A stretch of DNA of 34,592 nt from an archaeon (GTDB lineage: Archaea > Nanobdellota > Nanobdellia > Pacearchaeales > GW2011-AR1), in NCBI GenBank assembly GCA_018651925.1, contig JABIDC010000006.1:1-34592 (forward strand), given 5' to 3'. The translations under genes and the position numbers were made by a program. Of this stretch, positions 34,250 through 34,592 are shown one piece after another. Position 1 is the first letter of the stretch, and every line of letters begins with the position of its first letter. The notes below the pieces were generated by a model, which searched no databases, was not told the DNA's origin, and saw only the letters and a list, made by a program, of their open reading frames with translations.

Positions 34250-34564
34250 ATGGACATTGACAATATTTTTAAGTCGGATAAAAAAGATGTAATGCTCACT
34301 TTAAGGATTAGTGAAAAAGAAAAAAGATTTATAGATAAAAATAATATAAGCCCAAGTGCATTATTCAGAGAATGTTTAAATGACTTAGAGGAAAGTACAG
34401 TTTTTAATAAAAAAATACAATTAAAAAAAGCCTGGAAGGAATCATGTAAAAAAGGAGATGAAAGATTTAGCGTATGTGTAAATTGTGGTAAAATATATTT
34501 AGGGAAAGCGGCAAATTTAGAGAAAAACATTAGAGTTTGTAAAACATGTGCTGAGAAAACATGA
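34250..34564 (+). CDS. Small DNA-binding protein: ribbon-helix-helix-like N-terminus plus C-terminal zinc ribbon
   Basis: DVMLTLRISEKEKRFIDKNNISPSALFRECLNDL; C-terminal CVNCGKIYLGKAANLEKNIRVCKTC. Confidence 0.7.
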   Translation: MDIDNIFKSDKKDVMLTLRISEKEKRFIDKNNISPSALFRECLNDLEESTVFNKKIQLKKAWKESCKKGDERFSVCVNCGKIYLGKAANLEKNIRVCKTCAEKT

Positions 34565-34592
34565 AAGTTAGATAATTTTATAATTAAAAATA

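Noticed and set aside
1-34592. CRISPR array or cas genes
   Set aside because: No regularly spaced repeats and no Cas-like proteins seen.

Overview
AT-rich archaeal chromosomal window. The gene content (RtcB/archease, archaeal type IV pilus genes, TrmB, diphthine synthase, DtdA, short intergenic gaps) suggests a DPANN/Nanoarchaeota-type genome, possibly Pacearchaeota or Woesearchaeota; this placement is inference. From left to right: a Cys-rich surface protein split by a frameshift inside a 49-bp direct repeat; rtcB and archease; a minus-strand type IV pilus-like cluster (one ATPase, two TadC/ArlJ-like membrane proteins, about seven pilin-like proteins); an SRP RNA on the minus strand; two envelope proteins; a secreted SNase-LTD nuclease; small coiled-coil ORFs; tRNA-Leu(UAA); argS; an H1-like Lys-rich protein; a TrmB regulator; ileS; a membrane-anchored SLT transglycosylase; thymidine kinase; diphthine synthase; a PadR/HAAS-type membrane regulator pair; an S66 LD-carboxypeptidase/MccF-like peptidase; a SWIM-SNF2 helicase; dtdA; a cluster of small membrane proteins with a GGDEF protein; a tRNA-Ser 3' half; and an RHH/zinc-ribbon regulator with a palindrome at its start. 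The signals most worth following up are (i) the possible repeat-mediated on/off switch of the surface protein, (ii) duplicated 3' ends of two RNA genes (SRP RNA and tRNA-Leu) plus an isolated tRNA-Ser 3' half, (iii) a 26-bp dispersed GC-rich repeat, one copy lying between the two SRP 3'-end copies, and (iv) an intact GGDEF domain in this archaeal context. All calls come from reading the sequence and supplied ORFs; no searches were run.
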